Below, piece by piece: positions 7,172 through 15,397 of a stretch of DNA of 64,000 nucleotides. The notes below the pieces were generated by a model. It did no database searches, had not been told where the DNA came from, and saw nothing but the letters and a program-made list of their open reading frames with translations. Made by a program: the position numbers and the translations under genes. Within the stretch, counting starts at the first letter, position 1; every line of letters starts with the position of its first letter. Source of the stretch: Ignisphaera sp. GTDB lineage: Archaea > Thermoproteota > Thermoprotei_A > Sulfolobales > Ignisphaeraceae. The DNA lies in NCBI GenBank assembly GCA_025058535.1, contig JANXEL010000033.1, positions 33,954-97,953 of the forward strand, written 5' to 3'.

Positions 7172-8254
7172 TTACGCAATCAGATTCGCCTCAATAATAT
7201 TATTATTACTGTATGCTATCTGCTCGATTATAATGCTCAACCAAACTCTGGAATCACTAATGCTACCTAGTTCTGCAGATACTCTAAGAGGAGATACTAA
7301 AGTAACCTTGTTTAGAGGGGTAGGCAGACCACCATTCATTATGAATTTTACTAACCTCTTAGTACTATTTCCATCTATATGGGGCATCCAAAGGTAGTAG
7401 TACCCCTTACTTTCTCGTTCTAGGAGAGCTGTATAGGAGCTCCAGAATTCAATATACATATGAGTGCCTTTTCCTCTTTTCAAAAGGTAGCCTGCAAGCT
7501 CTTCTAAGCACTTAAATTCATATGATTCATCGATGATATCTAGGTCCTTGATGCATGCAATAGGACTACATGTTCTGTAGGTATGGTAGCCTCCAACTGA
7601 AGGATCGGTAGCACTGGTATTATCATTATTAGAATTGAGTGTATGCTCAGCTCCTCTGTCTAATCTGTCTAACATAAGGATGCTGTACTCATTATCTTTT
7701 TTAAGGATTGCAAAGTCTTCAAATTCAACATTAAAAACACTTGTTTTGCTGGTCTGAAATATTCTTGAGGCAACTCTATCTAAATCTACAAGGATAATTA
7801 GTGGTATGTAGTTCATTTCCAGCTCATTAAGTGCCATAGGTCCGTATATGAAAACCACATCGCGCTTTAACTCGTTAAGAGAGGGGTTGCCTACAGATCT
7901 CCTTAGACCTTCCATGCATAGCTCTATATCTTCTAGGAAGAGTTTAAAATTCAACGGATTAGAATAGCTGGTTCTCTTGACAAAGGCTAAAATTGAGTTC
8001 GGAAGTACTTGAGAGTGCTCCAAGGTCGCTACATAAGGAGCTATGCCAATTGGTGGTGTAATGATAACTCTACCTACACTGTTATTTTCAAATAGTTTGA
8101 TATAATTGAGATACAGTTTCATTATTTTCTGCATCTCACTACAACTTCTAATAGTCAGCAGCTTTCCTACGTTCCAGATACTCCGTGAGTAAATGCTATA
8201 CTTCAGTAATGGTACTGTGGAGGCGGTAATTAAAGCTCGTAAATTAACAGGCAT
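7172..8254 (-). CDS. Unrecognised 360-residue protein
   Basis: I do not recognise this protein. It has no obvious signal peptide or membrane span. Predicted alternating strands and helices (RVIITPPIGIAPYVATLEH, DVVFIYGPMALNELE, YIPLIILVDLDRVASRI) suggest an alpha/beta domain in the first half; the second half (HMYIEFWSSYTALLERES, SKGYYYLWMPHIDG) is richer in aromatics. A low-complexity Asn/Asp/Ser segment (LNSNNDNTSATDPS) near residue 210 separates the halves. No Walker, Rossmann or zinc motif stands out. It is transcribed towards the C/D sRNA and divergently from the cobalamin adenosyltransferase, with inverted repeats in between. Confidence 0.6.
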   Translation of the reverse strand: MPVNLRALITASTVPLLKYSIYSRSIWNVGKLLTIRSCSEMQKIMKLYLNYIKLFENNSVGRVIITPPIGIAPYVATLEHSQVLPNSILAFVKRTSYSNPLNFKLFLEDIELCMEGLRRSVGNPSLNELKRDVVFIYGPMALNELEMNYIPLIILVDLDRVASRIFQTSKTSVFNVEFEDFAILKKDNEYSILMLDRLDRGAEHTLNSNNDNTSATDPSVGGYHTYRTCSPIACIKDLDIIDESYEFKCLEELAGYLLKRGKGTHMYIEFWSSYTALLERESKGYYYLWMPHIDGNSTKRLVKFIMNGGLPTPLNKVTLVSPLRVSAELGSISDSRVWLSIIIEQIAYSNNNIIEANLIA

Positions 8255-8290
8255 AAACCCTCACCTCCATACATAGCATAAATTTATAAG

Positions 8291-8357
8291 TAGTTTAGCT
8301 AAGCTACTCGATACATATTGCTGCAGAACTTGGCAGAATTCAACCGCCTCTCTGCCA
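8291..8357. repeat. Inverted repeats in the divergent 7172/8444 promoter region
   Basis: Two dyads lie in this gap. TAGTTTAGCTAAGCTA (8291-8306) is an imperfect palindrome centred on TTAGCTAA. TGGCAGA (8331-8337) and TCTGCCA (8351-8357) are perfect 7-bp arms around a 13-base loop. Either could be an operator shared by the divergent genes or form an RNA hairpin upstream of the cobalamin adenosyltransferase. Nothing resembles a cobalamin riboswitch. Confidence 0.35.
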
Positions 8358-8443
8358 CCCATTATAATAGCGTGTAACGCTGGTTGCAATAGCCCAGCAC
8401 TATTTAAGAAGCGTCTTTCATGTTAATTTTGCTGGGGAAGTCC

Positions 8444-8977
8444 ATGAAAAGAATTCATAGAGGGGATGATGGATATACTGATATAATTGGTTCAAGATTG
8501 CCCAAGGATTCGCCCATAATTGAATTCATTGGTGAAGTAGACGAGCTCGTGTCAATCACAGGTGTAGTAAAATCTGTACTGAGAGAGAGTGGGCTACCTC
8601 CTACCATAACTAATAATCTGACATGCATTCAGAGGACACTTACGAATATAGCTAGCTATGTAGCTAAAGGTGGTGCCCATAGGGCTGCCACTCCTATAAC
8701 TCATAGCGATATAATTGCCCTTGAAAATTCTATTGATAGGTTGTGGACTGCATTAACTCCAAGTAGATTTGTTATTCCCGGTAGCTCCAAAGAATCTGCG
8801 TTAATTCATCTACTGAGGGCTATTTGCAGACGCGTCGAGAGGAGAGCTGCAACACTATTGAGAAATGGAATTATAGATCCGGTGGTATATATTTATTTAA
8901 ATAGATTATCAGACTGGTTGTACGTTATTGCACTACACATAAATAAGGTAAGAAACATAGAGGAGGACTATCTATAG
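8444..8977 (+). CDS. Cob(I)alamin adenosyltransferase, PduO type
   Basis: Transfers the adenosyl group of ATP to cob(I)alamin to make coenzyme B12. Family landmarks: the N-terminal ATP loop RGDDGYTDIIGSR (usual form TGDDGTT), FIGEVDELVSITG, the FVIPGSSKESALIHLLRAICRR block containing the Arg/Glu pair, and NRLSDWLYVIA at the end. Length, about 177 residues, is usual. An upstream ATG at 8420 is in frame, but the TATA-like CTATTTAAG at 8400-8408 places transcription start near 8430, after it, so ATG 8444 is preferred. No B12-dependent enzyme is adjacent; the RACE-type activator at 20.6 kb is the only other corrinoid-linked gene here. Confidence 0.9.
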   Translation: MKRIHRGDDGYTDIIGSRLPKDSPIIEFIGEVDELVSITGVVKSVLRESGLPPTITNNLTCIQRTLTNIASYVAKGGAHRAATPITHSDIIALENSIDRLWTALTPSRFVIPGSSKESALIHLLRAICRRVERRAATLLRNGIIDPVVYIYLNRLSDWLYVIALHINKVRNIEEDYL

Positions 8978-9047
8978 TAAGTAACTGTTATTACAACCCC
9001 AACCTTCATTCATATTGGAAGACGCTCTTACTGCTTCAATTTCAATT

Positions 9048-9056
9048 ATATATATG
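9048..9056 (+). promoter_or_regulatory. TATA-like element before the 30-codon ORF
   Basis: TTATATATA centred near 9052 predicts transcription start near 9078, eleven bases before ATG 9089. There is no other plus-strand gene here for it to serve; the next gene is on the minus strand. Confidence 0.3.
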
Positions 9057-9088
9057 GGTAGAAAGCGCACGCATAGATTAAGCTGATT

Positions 9089-9181
9089 ATGCTTACCATT
9101 ACCAATGGATGGTCTCTTAGACACTTGGAGATGTTACTTGGAACTAAGGAGCTAGTGTTAGAATTCAGACAGAATAAATAA
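9089..9181 (+). CDS. Possible 30-residue micro-protein
   Basis: ATG 9089 opens 30 codons ending in TAA at 9179-9181. The product is amphipathic and charged towards the end (NGWSLRHLEMLLGTKELVLE). A TATA-like box lies at the proper distance. No Shine-Dalgarno is evident, but a leader of about 11 nt would be nearly leaderless. It could instead be the remnant of a longer gene or a chance frame. Confidence 0.25.
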   Translation: MLTITNGWSLRHLEMLLGTKELVLEFRQNK

Positions 9182-9206
9182 TTATAGTCCTACGAGCGTA
9201 AGCTGG

Positions 9207-9905
9207 CTACGGCTTTACAGTGATGCTACCACACCAGCTCCATCCAATTTTAGCAAGAAGTCTCATAGTGAGATCCACAGCTTTTTTAACCCTATCTCTA
9301 TCAACACCACTTACACCAGCAGCTATAATGACAACCCTACGTGTTTCACTACGAACTGCTGTATCTATGCTATCTCTATGAGGATATATGTGCATTACAT
9401 TGTTCTTTGCATCTACTAGTATTGGTATGCCTTCTCTAAGCTTTTCCTCTACACCACCTATTGGTCTAAATATTTCATTTCCTCTACTCAATCTAAGAGT
9501 AAGAGGAGGTGTACAGCGTTCCAAGTCATACATACCTATGGGTACCATAGTGTACGCAGAAGATATGTTACCAGCATCAACGATGGGGTCTATCCTTGGA
9601 AAGCTGTTTCGAAGGGCCCTTCTAATAAGGGCTTCACTTGATGGTCTAACTTTTGTTGGATCCACTCCTATCTTCCAGAAGAAATCTCTGTAGGCCCTTA
9701 TGGTACCATCATTTTTTAGTGAATCAAGAGAGTGGTGGCTTTTTATGTAGTTTACCAGCTCCTGCATCTCTGTTTCAAATGGATAACCTTCATTACCAGC
9801 TCTATCACTAACTTTCCATGACAATGTATAAGCTATAAAGATATCCATGTCTTTAATACATTCGTCAAGAGTTACGATAGTTTCAAGTGAACTGCATAGT
9901 TCCAT
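9207..9905 (-). CDS. B3/B4 tRNA-binding-domain protein
   Basis: A stand-alone B3/B4 domain like that of the phenylalanyl-tRNA synthetase beta subunit. The family signature is plain: IRAYRDFFWKIGVDPTKVRPSSEALIRR is followed by VDAGNISSAYTMVPIGMYDLE, PLTLRLSRGNE and the FRPIGG loop. Such free-standing proteins (about 230 residues) are common in archaea and bacteria and are suspected to act on amino acids or mischarged tRNA, but a role is not proven. It is a monocistronic minus-strand gene with its start at ATG 9905. Confidence 0.85.
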   Translation of the reverse strand: MELCSSLETIVTLDECIKDMDIFIAYTLSWKVSDRAGNEGYPFETEMQELVNYIKSHHSLDSLKNDGTIRAYRDFFWKIGVDPTKVRPSSEALIRRALRNSFPRIDPIVDAGNISSAYTMVPIGMYDLERCTPPLTLRLSRGNEIFRPIGGVEEKLREGIPILVDAKNNVMHIYPHRDSIDTAVRSETRRVVIIAAGVSGVDRDRVKKAVDLTMRLLAKIGWSWCGSITVKP

Positions 9906-9987
9906 GAAGCTTCGACCACACCTTCTTTAATATTTAATATGGAGTGCCACTAAAATATTTTCAAGTAATGCCTGCAAGGGTGCCAGT

Positions 9988-10584
9988 ATGTATTGGTTTG
10001 ATTATGAGGACCGCTCTCGTAATAGAGAATTATTAGACTATGCAATATCTAGTATAGTTCTGAGCTTTGTATTCTCCTATAGCTACATGATCCATAGTAG
10101 ATTAGATCTAATGCCGGCCGTTATAATAGCCGTAATCTCCTCCTTTACCCTCCATGAGCTTGCACACAGGAGTATAGCTAGGGCAAACGGTATCTATGCT
10201 AGGTACAGGGCTTGGTATATCGGATTGTTACTTGCACTATTAATCACAATAGCTACTCAGGGTGAATTTGCTTTTGCTGCACCTGGTGCCGTCGTAACGT
10301 ATACTACCTGGTACTCCCCTGAAGTTGAGGCCTCTATAGCGCAGGCAGGCCCTTTAACAAATATCATTATGGGCCTTGTCTGCCTAGCTTTATCACTTTT
10401 AACGCAAGGCATAGCCAACCAGTATCTACGAATTGTAGGAGGAATCAATGCTCTTATAGCACTGTTCAATCTGCTTCCCATACCCCCTCTTGATGGTTAC
10501 AAGGTTTTTAGAGTTAGAATTGTTAGATGGGCCATTTCATTCTCACTCTCATTAGTTCTTTGGATGATTTACAAGTTTTTATGA
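9988..10584 (+). CDS. Site-2-protease-like M50 membrane metalloprotease
   Basis: Integral membrane protein of 198 residues with the zinc motif HELAH (His56, Glu57, His60) inside a hydrophobic segment and the distal M50 motif NLLPIPPLDG (161-170), whose Asp169 is the third ligand. Five or so membrane segments are visible, with an AGPLTNI turn near 120-126. Site-2 proteases cleave membrane-anchored substrates within the bilayer. There is no PDZ or CBS domain, so this is a minimal form. It is closely followed by the ABC-2 exporter genes on the same strand. Confidence 0.86.
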   Translation: MYWFDYEDRSRNRELLDYAISSIVLSFVFSYSYMIHSRLDLMPAVIIAVISSFTLHELAHRSIARANGIYARYRAWYIGLLLALLITIATQGEFAFAAPGAVVTYTTWYSPEVEASIAQAGPLTNIIMGLVCLALSLLTQGIANQYLRIVGGINALIALFNLLPIPPLDGYKVFRVRIVRWAISFSLSLVLWMIYKFL

Positions 10585-10628
10585 AACTTTTAAAATGTAT
10601 TGTGAATCTAATTCTAATGGTTTCACAT

Positions 10629-11375
10629 ATGTCCACTGAAATAGTATCTGTTAACAGTCTCACTAAAATTTACCCAGGTGGTGTGAAAGGTGCTGATGGC
10701 GTTTCCTTTAGTGTCAGAAAAGGGGAGGTATTTGGATTGATAGGCCCTAATGGAGCCGGTAAGACAACTATACTCAGAATTATTGCTACAATTCTCCAAC
10801 CATCTAGTGGCAGTGTCACCATTGCTGGGTATGACGTCGTTAAGGAACCAGACATGGTTAGAAGGATAATTAGCTACCTTCCTGAGGATGCTGGTGCATA
10901 CAAGTACTTGACTGGATTAGAATTTCTAAGATTTATAGGCAAACTCTACGGCTATAGAGAATCTGATGTTGAGAAAATGGTGAGGGATGGTGTGCAGATT
11001 AGCGGTCTTGGAGAAAGGCTAAACGATAAAATCAAATCTTATAGCAAGGGTATGTTAAGAAGGTTGTTAGTAGCTAAAACGCTTATGGTTAATCCCATGC
11101 TTACCATACTAGATGAACCTACATCAGGATTAGATGTAATTAATGCTATACGGATTAGAAACATAATAAGAAACTACGCTAAGGAAAGAGGTGTAACGGT
11201 GCTTGTGAGTAGCCACAACATGTTAGAGGTTGAACATCTCTGCGATAGAGTAGGCATTATATATAGGGGAAAGATGCTTGCAGTAGGTGAACCAAAAACA
11301 TTGAAGGAATTGTATGCTGCTCAAAACCTTGAGGAAGTTTTTATAAGGTTGATAGGAGGTAAATCCCAACAATAA
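10629..11375 (+). CDS. ABC-2 type exporter, ATP-binding subunit
   Basis: ATPase of an ABC exporter. Walker A is GPNGAGKTTILR, the signature region SYSKGMLRRLLVAKTL, Walker B LTILDEPTSGLD and the switch His VSSHNM. The frame is open back to 10527 inside the protease gene, but the conserved domain begins at MSTEIVSVNSLTKIYPGG, so ATG 10629 is chosen (10617 is an alternative). A TATA-like CTTTTAAAA at 10586-10594 predicts initiation almost at the start codon, so the mRNA may be leaderless. The permease follows after a short gap. Confidence 0.9.
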   Translation: MSTEIVSVNSLTKIYPGGVKGADGVSFSVRKGEVFGLIGPNGAGKTTILRIIATILQPSSGSVTIAGYDVVKEPDMVRRIISYLPEDAGAYKYLTGLEFLRFIGKLYGYRESDVEKMVRDGVQISGLGERLNDKIKSYSKGMLRRLLVAKTLMVNPMLTILDEPTSGLDVINAIRIRNIIRNYAKERGVTVLVSSHNMLEVEHLCDRVGIIYRGKMLAVGEPKTLKELYAAQNLEEVFIRLIGGKSQQ

Positions 11376-11393
11376 TATGAGGTGGAGTATAAC

Positions 11394-12692
11394 ATGTTTT
11401 GGATTTTTGTTGGTAAAGAATTAAAAAGCATTGTAAGGGATCCGAAGATTGTTATTGCGATGTTTATAATACCGCTAATAATAATCATAATACTCTATTC
11501 AGTTATAGGTTATGGGATACAGCAGCAGATAGCTCAAGCTACTAGAGAGAGTGGAACTGTAGCAATTATAGATCTCGACGATAATGTGTACTCCCATGAG
11601 TTCATATCATTTTTAGGACGGATAGGTATCGATACAAAGCTTGTAGACAGCGCATTCCATGCAAACATAAGTAGAGCCTTAGAGATGTCGAGAACAAAAA
11701 TACTTTACGTCATACCTCAAAGATTTAGTGAAAACATATCAAATTTCCGTGTAGCTTCAATTAAAATCTACATTAAGCTTGGATCCCTTACAATAGGTGA
11801 AAGTAGCATTATAGATCTTGCCACAAGACTGGTTGAAAGATTTAATGAGAACGTGACAGCATCTATAGCCTTGGAGAGAGGTATACCTGCTGAGTTTATT
11901 AAAAATGCTGTCAGTAGAAGGCCGTATGCGATTATATATAATAAAGTTATTGAAAATCCCTATGCTTTATCGACACTTCTATCACTTTCCAGTTTCTTCA
12001 TACCTCTCATAGTATTGATGCTCATAATGATGGCATCGCAGTTAATTGTGACAAGTATTGCTGTTGAAAAAGAGGAGAAAATGTTTGAAACCATACTCTC
12101 ATTACCAATAAACAGAATGAGTGTTATTGGTGCAAAACTCTTTGTCTCAGTGCTCATAAGCATACTATACATGGTCGTATACGGTCTCGCTCTATTTAGC
12201 TACATATTCCAAATCCTTGGAATAGGAATAGATACGAGTGTTCAAGAAGTGCCACAAGCTTTCTCACTATTTATTTTGCAGAAAGACCTTGCGCTCTCAC
12301 TTATACTAAATAGCATAGGGCTAGCGGTATTCATGCTAATGGTTTCTCTAGTGCTTGGTATATTTGCTGAAGATGTGCGAACCGCACAAGCTCTAATAGG
12401 CAATATCATAGGACCTCTGGTAATTCTTGCATATATGCCAATGTTCATAGATATAAGTGGTGCCGATCAATTACGGAGAGTGCTACTATCCTTAATACCA
12501 ATAGCAAATACAGTGTTTATACCTAAACTAGCTATAATAAACGACTTTACATCAATGTATATAGCAGCTCTCTCAAACATAATTTATGGCATAATATTGC
12601 TATTACTTATTCGAAGAATAGTAAACTCTGAAACTATATTTACAATGAGGCTACGGAGATTTAAGAGGCAGAGAGGTGCCACAGAAGTATAA
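11394..12692 (+). CDS. ABC-2 type exporter, permease subunit
   Basis: Membrane partner of the preceding ATPase. One N-terminal membrane segment (IVIAMFIIPLIIIIILYSVIGYG) is followed by a large extracytoplasmic domain (about residues 35-190) and a C-terminal group of five or six membrane segments, the layout of ABC2_membrane_3 proteins such as NatB-like exporters. The frame opens at GTG 11382, but GAGGTGG at 11380-11386 is correctly spaced for ATG 11394. It ends in a basic tail (RLRRFKRQR). A strong inverted repeat follows the stop. The substrate cannot be inferred. Confidence 0.88.
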   Translation: MFWIFVGKELKSIVRDPKIVIAMFIIPLIIIIILYSVIGYGIQQQIAQATRESGTVAIIDLDDNVYSHEFISFLGRIGIDTKLVDSAFHANISRALEMSRTKILYVIPQRFSENISNFRVASIKIYIKLGSLTIGESSIIDLATRLVERFNENVTASIALERGIPAEFIKNAVSRRPYAIIYNKVIENPYALSTLLSLSSFFIPLIVLMLIMMASQLIVTSIAVEKEEKMFETILSLPINRMSVIGAKLFVSVLISILYMVVYGLALFSYIFQILGIGIDTSVQEVPQAFSLFILQKDLALSLILNSIGLAVFMLMVSLVLGIFAEDVRTAQALIGNIIGPLVILAYMPMFIDISGADQLRRVLLSLIPIANTVFIPKLAIINDFTSMYIAALSNIIYGIILLLLIRRIVNSETIFTMRLRRFKRQRGATEV

Positions 12693-12706
12693 AAGAAGTA
12701 TAAAAG

Positions 12707-12729
12707 GTACACTACTACTAGTAGTGTAC
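12707..12729. repeat. Perfect 11-bp inverted repeat after the exporter operon
   Basis: Arms GTACACTACTA (12707-12717) and TAGTAGTGTAC (12719-12729) are exactly complementary around a single C. It lies 15 bases after the permease stop and is preceded by two TATA-like GAAGTATAAAAG copies at 12685-12705. It could be a terminator hairpin, or an operator over a promoter reading rightward into the otherwise empty 12.7-13.1 kb region. Confidence 0.5.
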
Positions 12730-13107
12730 TACGCTAAAGAGCTCCCTTATTATTAATTAAAGTAGTTTTAAGTTTTAGAGTTATGCTGGCCTCTAGGTGG
12801 TCTAATTCAATAGCTTAATATGGTATACAATTTTTAAGCAAGTTAGTTCATCACATCCTAGATTTAGTACATCAGTAAACAGTATATCAGTAGACAATGA
12901 GTAGTTGTGAAGATTGATGGTAATACTAACCCAATTCGCCAAGTTCTTCACATTTCTCCACATACAATTACACCTATTAATAACCGCTGCCGCTCATTTA
13001 TGTTTAACTTCGATAAGTAACAATACTACAATTTAATAGAATTAGTAGTGTTATTATATGAATTAATTATTACCTACTTCCTACTTGATGACAATCGATT
13101 CCTTGTG
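12730..13107. other. AT-rich gap without recognisable gene
   Basis: No ORF of plausible length and no C/D boxes, tRNA or clear hairpins in this stretch. It borders the decayed ATPase gene and is itself probably decayed sequence. Confidence 0.5.
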
Positions 13108-13866
13108 TCATGATTGTAATGCTTCTAATGCTTCCTCTTTCAATTGCATATTGAATTCAGCCAACGTAGTGTGAGACACCTTTCATCTTCTTAACTAAGA
13201 GTTGCCTTAATGTAGTAGACTCTGCTGAGGTTGTGAAGGATTTTATAGTAGTCTTTGTTAGAATAACGACGTCAACAATATGTTCTATCACTCTTAGAAA
13301 ATTCTTTGAATTCTTTAATGATGTGTGTAGCGATGCTAAACAACTACATTTTTAGCCTTTGAAATGCTGGCCCTAAGACTTTTTATCAACTCTATAGCCT
13401 TATTAGATTCATAGAGCATTAGGAACTCATTTATCGAATCTATGATAAATAATCCCCTATTCATCACATTTAGATCATCTAAAATCTTTGTACAGGCATT
13501 TATTACCTGACTTAAGTTATGGGGATCTATCTCCTCTATGACGCTAATATGCATTTTTTCTTTCTTTCCTCTAATTCTAAAACTATATCCATCTATAATA
13601 TAGAAAAGTTCCTTCTTTACATACTCATTAATAATACATCAAATAGTTGAAATTGTCTTGCAATAGTCGCTGGATCATCATCCAGTGCAAAGTATATTAC
13701 TGTCTCTCTATTTTCAAGGAATTTTTTGCAATATTTATTAAAAGTAACGTTTTACCAGCTCCACACCTCTGCCAGCAATAACTATGAACGAGTTTCTAAG
13801 AATTCCACCAGGTAGAACGCGATCGAGAGGTTCAATGCCAAATTTGATATTCTCCACACTACTCAA
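13108..13866 (-). pseudogene. Decayed KaiC/RAD55-type RecA-superfamily ATPase
   Basis: Joined across frames, the minus strand reads as one protein. It starts at TTG 13866 after GAGG (complement of 13875-13878) with IKFGIEPLDRVLPGGI, the KaiC-like opening. Walker A follows as GAGKTLLLINIAK, but in another frame from the preceding residues. Further shifts precede RETVIYFALDDDPATIARQF, precede NEYVKKELFYIIDGYSFRI, which joins the Walker-B-like RGLFIIDSINEFLM, and precede VIEHIVDVVILTKT, with one more before the end. At least four frame changes and a TAG are needed, so no intact product is possible. The longest open remnant is 13336-13554. Confidence 0.8.
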
Positions 13867-14022
13867 GCCTACAACCTCTCAAAATTTTGTCGTCTCGATA
13901 CCATCTTTTATGATAACTTGTTTCACTTAAACTACACTTAGATTCGATAGGATTATATTCCTTTCTGCTGACTATTACTCTATATCCTGTATAGCATACC
14001 GTATATCAAAGGGTATCTCATC

Positions 14023-14961
14023 GTGCCACTAATTAATGAATTACAAATAAAGAATGTCTCTGCACACATTTCAAAGATTCCGGTTAAACCATTGAATGTT
14101 TTTGATACGTCATTTTATCCAAGTGTAAATGAGCTCGTAGATAGAGTGCTTGCTTATTTTATAGTAATGGTTGCTATGGATCATAGGCTTAGCAGACCTG
14201 GAAGACCATATGAAGCTTTTATTGATGGAAGGCTATATAGAGGAGCAGATCTCCTTTATTATCTTGGAGCTAGAAAATTTGAAGCGGATCCTGAATTCTT
14301 TTCACCAGAAAGGCTGGTTTTCATAACAAAAAATGATGTTATTGAGTGGCTCTCTGTGGATAATAACGTACCTCCGGATCCTGAGTTGAGGGCAGACCTG
14401 CTCAATGATATTGGTACAAAGAGTATTAAGCTATTTAATGGCGATTTTACTAAGTTGTTAAAAATTTCCGGTGGTTTTCTAAGGAAGAAGAATGGTTATG
14501 GACTTCAAGATCTTTTAAAAATTTTTAAGGCCTATCAGGATCCTGTTGAAAAGAAGTCCTATCTACTAATAAAGTTTTTGATACACAGGGGTTTATTTAA
14601 ACCCTTAGACGAGGAGAATCTTAATGTAGCTGTTGATAATCATCTGACTAGAGTAGCAATAAGGTTAGGTTTAATTGAATTAGAGGAAAAACTCATTGAT
14701 AAGATTAGTAATAAGATGGAGGTTTCCCATGATGAGGACATTATAGTTAGACTATGTGTGAGAGAGGCCTATAAAATGCTGTCCAAGTTGAGCAATACAG
14801 ATATTCTTCTGTTAGACGATATTCTCTGGGTATTCGGAAGAAGCGTATGCGCACGGGATGATCCTAAATGTTACGAATGTGTGTTCAGAGACTTATGTAA
14901 AGCACATAGGAATGGTGTATACTTAACTGAACATGTATTTATAGATACTTGGTACTATTAG
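14023..14961 (+). CDS. Divergent EndoIII/HhH-GPD-like protein with Fe-S cluster loop
   Basis: The C-terminus has the endonuclease III iron-sulfur loop CARDDPKCYECVFRDLC (Cys-x6-Cys-x2-Cys-x5-Cys) near residues 279-295. Before it, VDNHLTRVAIRLGLIE resembles the VDTHV..R...RLG segment that carries the catalytic Asp of HhH-GPD DNA glycosylases. The canonical LPGVGxKTA hairpin is not obvious, and the N-terminal 140 residues are unfamiliar. A base-excision glycosylase or an inactive relative is likely; substrate unknown. GTG 14023 is the chosen start. It is a lone plus-strand gene between the pseudogene and the sRNA region. Confidence 0.65.
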   Translation: MPLINELQIKNVSAHISKIPVKPLNVFDTSFYPSVNELVDRVLAYFIVMVAMDHRLSRPGRPYEAFIDGRLYRGADLLYYLGARKFEADPEFFSPERLVFITKNDVIEWLSVDNNVPPDPELRADLLNDIGTKSIKLFNGDFTKLLKISGGFLRKKNGYGLQDLLKIFKAYQDPVEKKSYLLIKFLIHRGLFKPLDEENLNVAVDNHLTRVAIRLGLIELEEKLIDKISNKMEVSHDEDIIVRLCVREAYKMLSKLSNTDILLLDDILWVFGRSVCARDDPKCYECVFRDLCKAHRNGVYLTEHVFIDTWYY

Positions 14962-15397
14962 CTCTACGAAGCTTCTTGCACATGATGTCATTAATACACT
15001 CGAAGTAGCGTCTCTATGTTAACTCTATAAGACCCCTGCATGAGCATGCATAGAACACAGTTTTGAAATTGAGAGTATATTGGACTCTAAATACTTTTCC
15101 CTATTTCAAATAGCTAAAGTATGTAGAGGATTACCATGTAATATTGGTAGCCAGAAATTTAGTTATGTCAGCCAAGGCTGAGGTCCTCATCCCCTTCTAG
15201 GTTAGTGCCGCCTGAGGTCATCATTTAAAATGAGGGTCAGTGATAGACTTTGTCCTAAGGTTTCCGTTCTCTGAGTCTAAAAAGTTGCGGGGAGATAAAC
15301 TGAGAGGTTCAAGAGTTTATAAGATCATATGCCCTTACAATAAACTTCAAGGGTTCCATATGGATTAAATGATCTAAATAATTATCACTGTATACCT
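14962..15397. other. Intergenic region holding a minus-strand C/D sRNA
   Basis: No protein gene is supported. The only structured element is the C/D box sRNA at 15164-15228 (minus). The remaining sequence, including the AT-rich 15000-15160 part, shows nothing I can name. Confidence 0.5.
15164..15228 (-). ncRNA. C/D box sRNA, both guides matching 16S rRNA
   Basis: Read on the minus strand: C box ATGATGA (15224-15218), 12-nt guide CCTCAGGCGGCA, D' box CTAA (15205-15202), C' box ATGAGGA (15190-15184), 12-nt guide CCTCAGCCTTGG, D box CTGA (15171-15168). D' and C' each differ from consensus by one base, which is common for internal boxes. From memory of archaeal 16S rRNA, the first guide pairs with GCCGCCTGGGG (one G-U) and the second with CAAGGCTGA, about 20 nt further downstream. 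Two guides hitting neighbouring sites is a typical dual-guide arrangement and strongly supports the call. Confidence 0.8.

Noticed and set aside
8331..8400. tRNA-like fold between 8331 and 8400
   Set aside because: Only short stems form; no acceptor stem, T-loop or anticodon arm can be drawn.
12693..14022. Mobile element remnant around the pseudogene
   Set aside because: No terminal repeats, transposase motifs or target duplications; the content is explained by a decayed RecA-superfamily gene.
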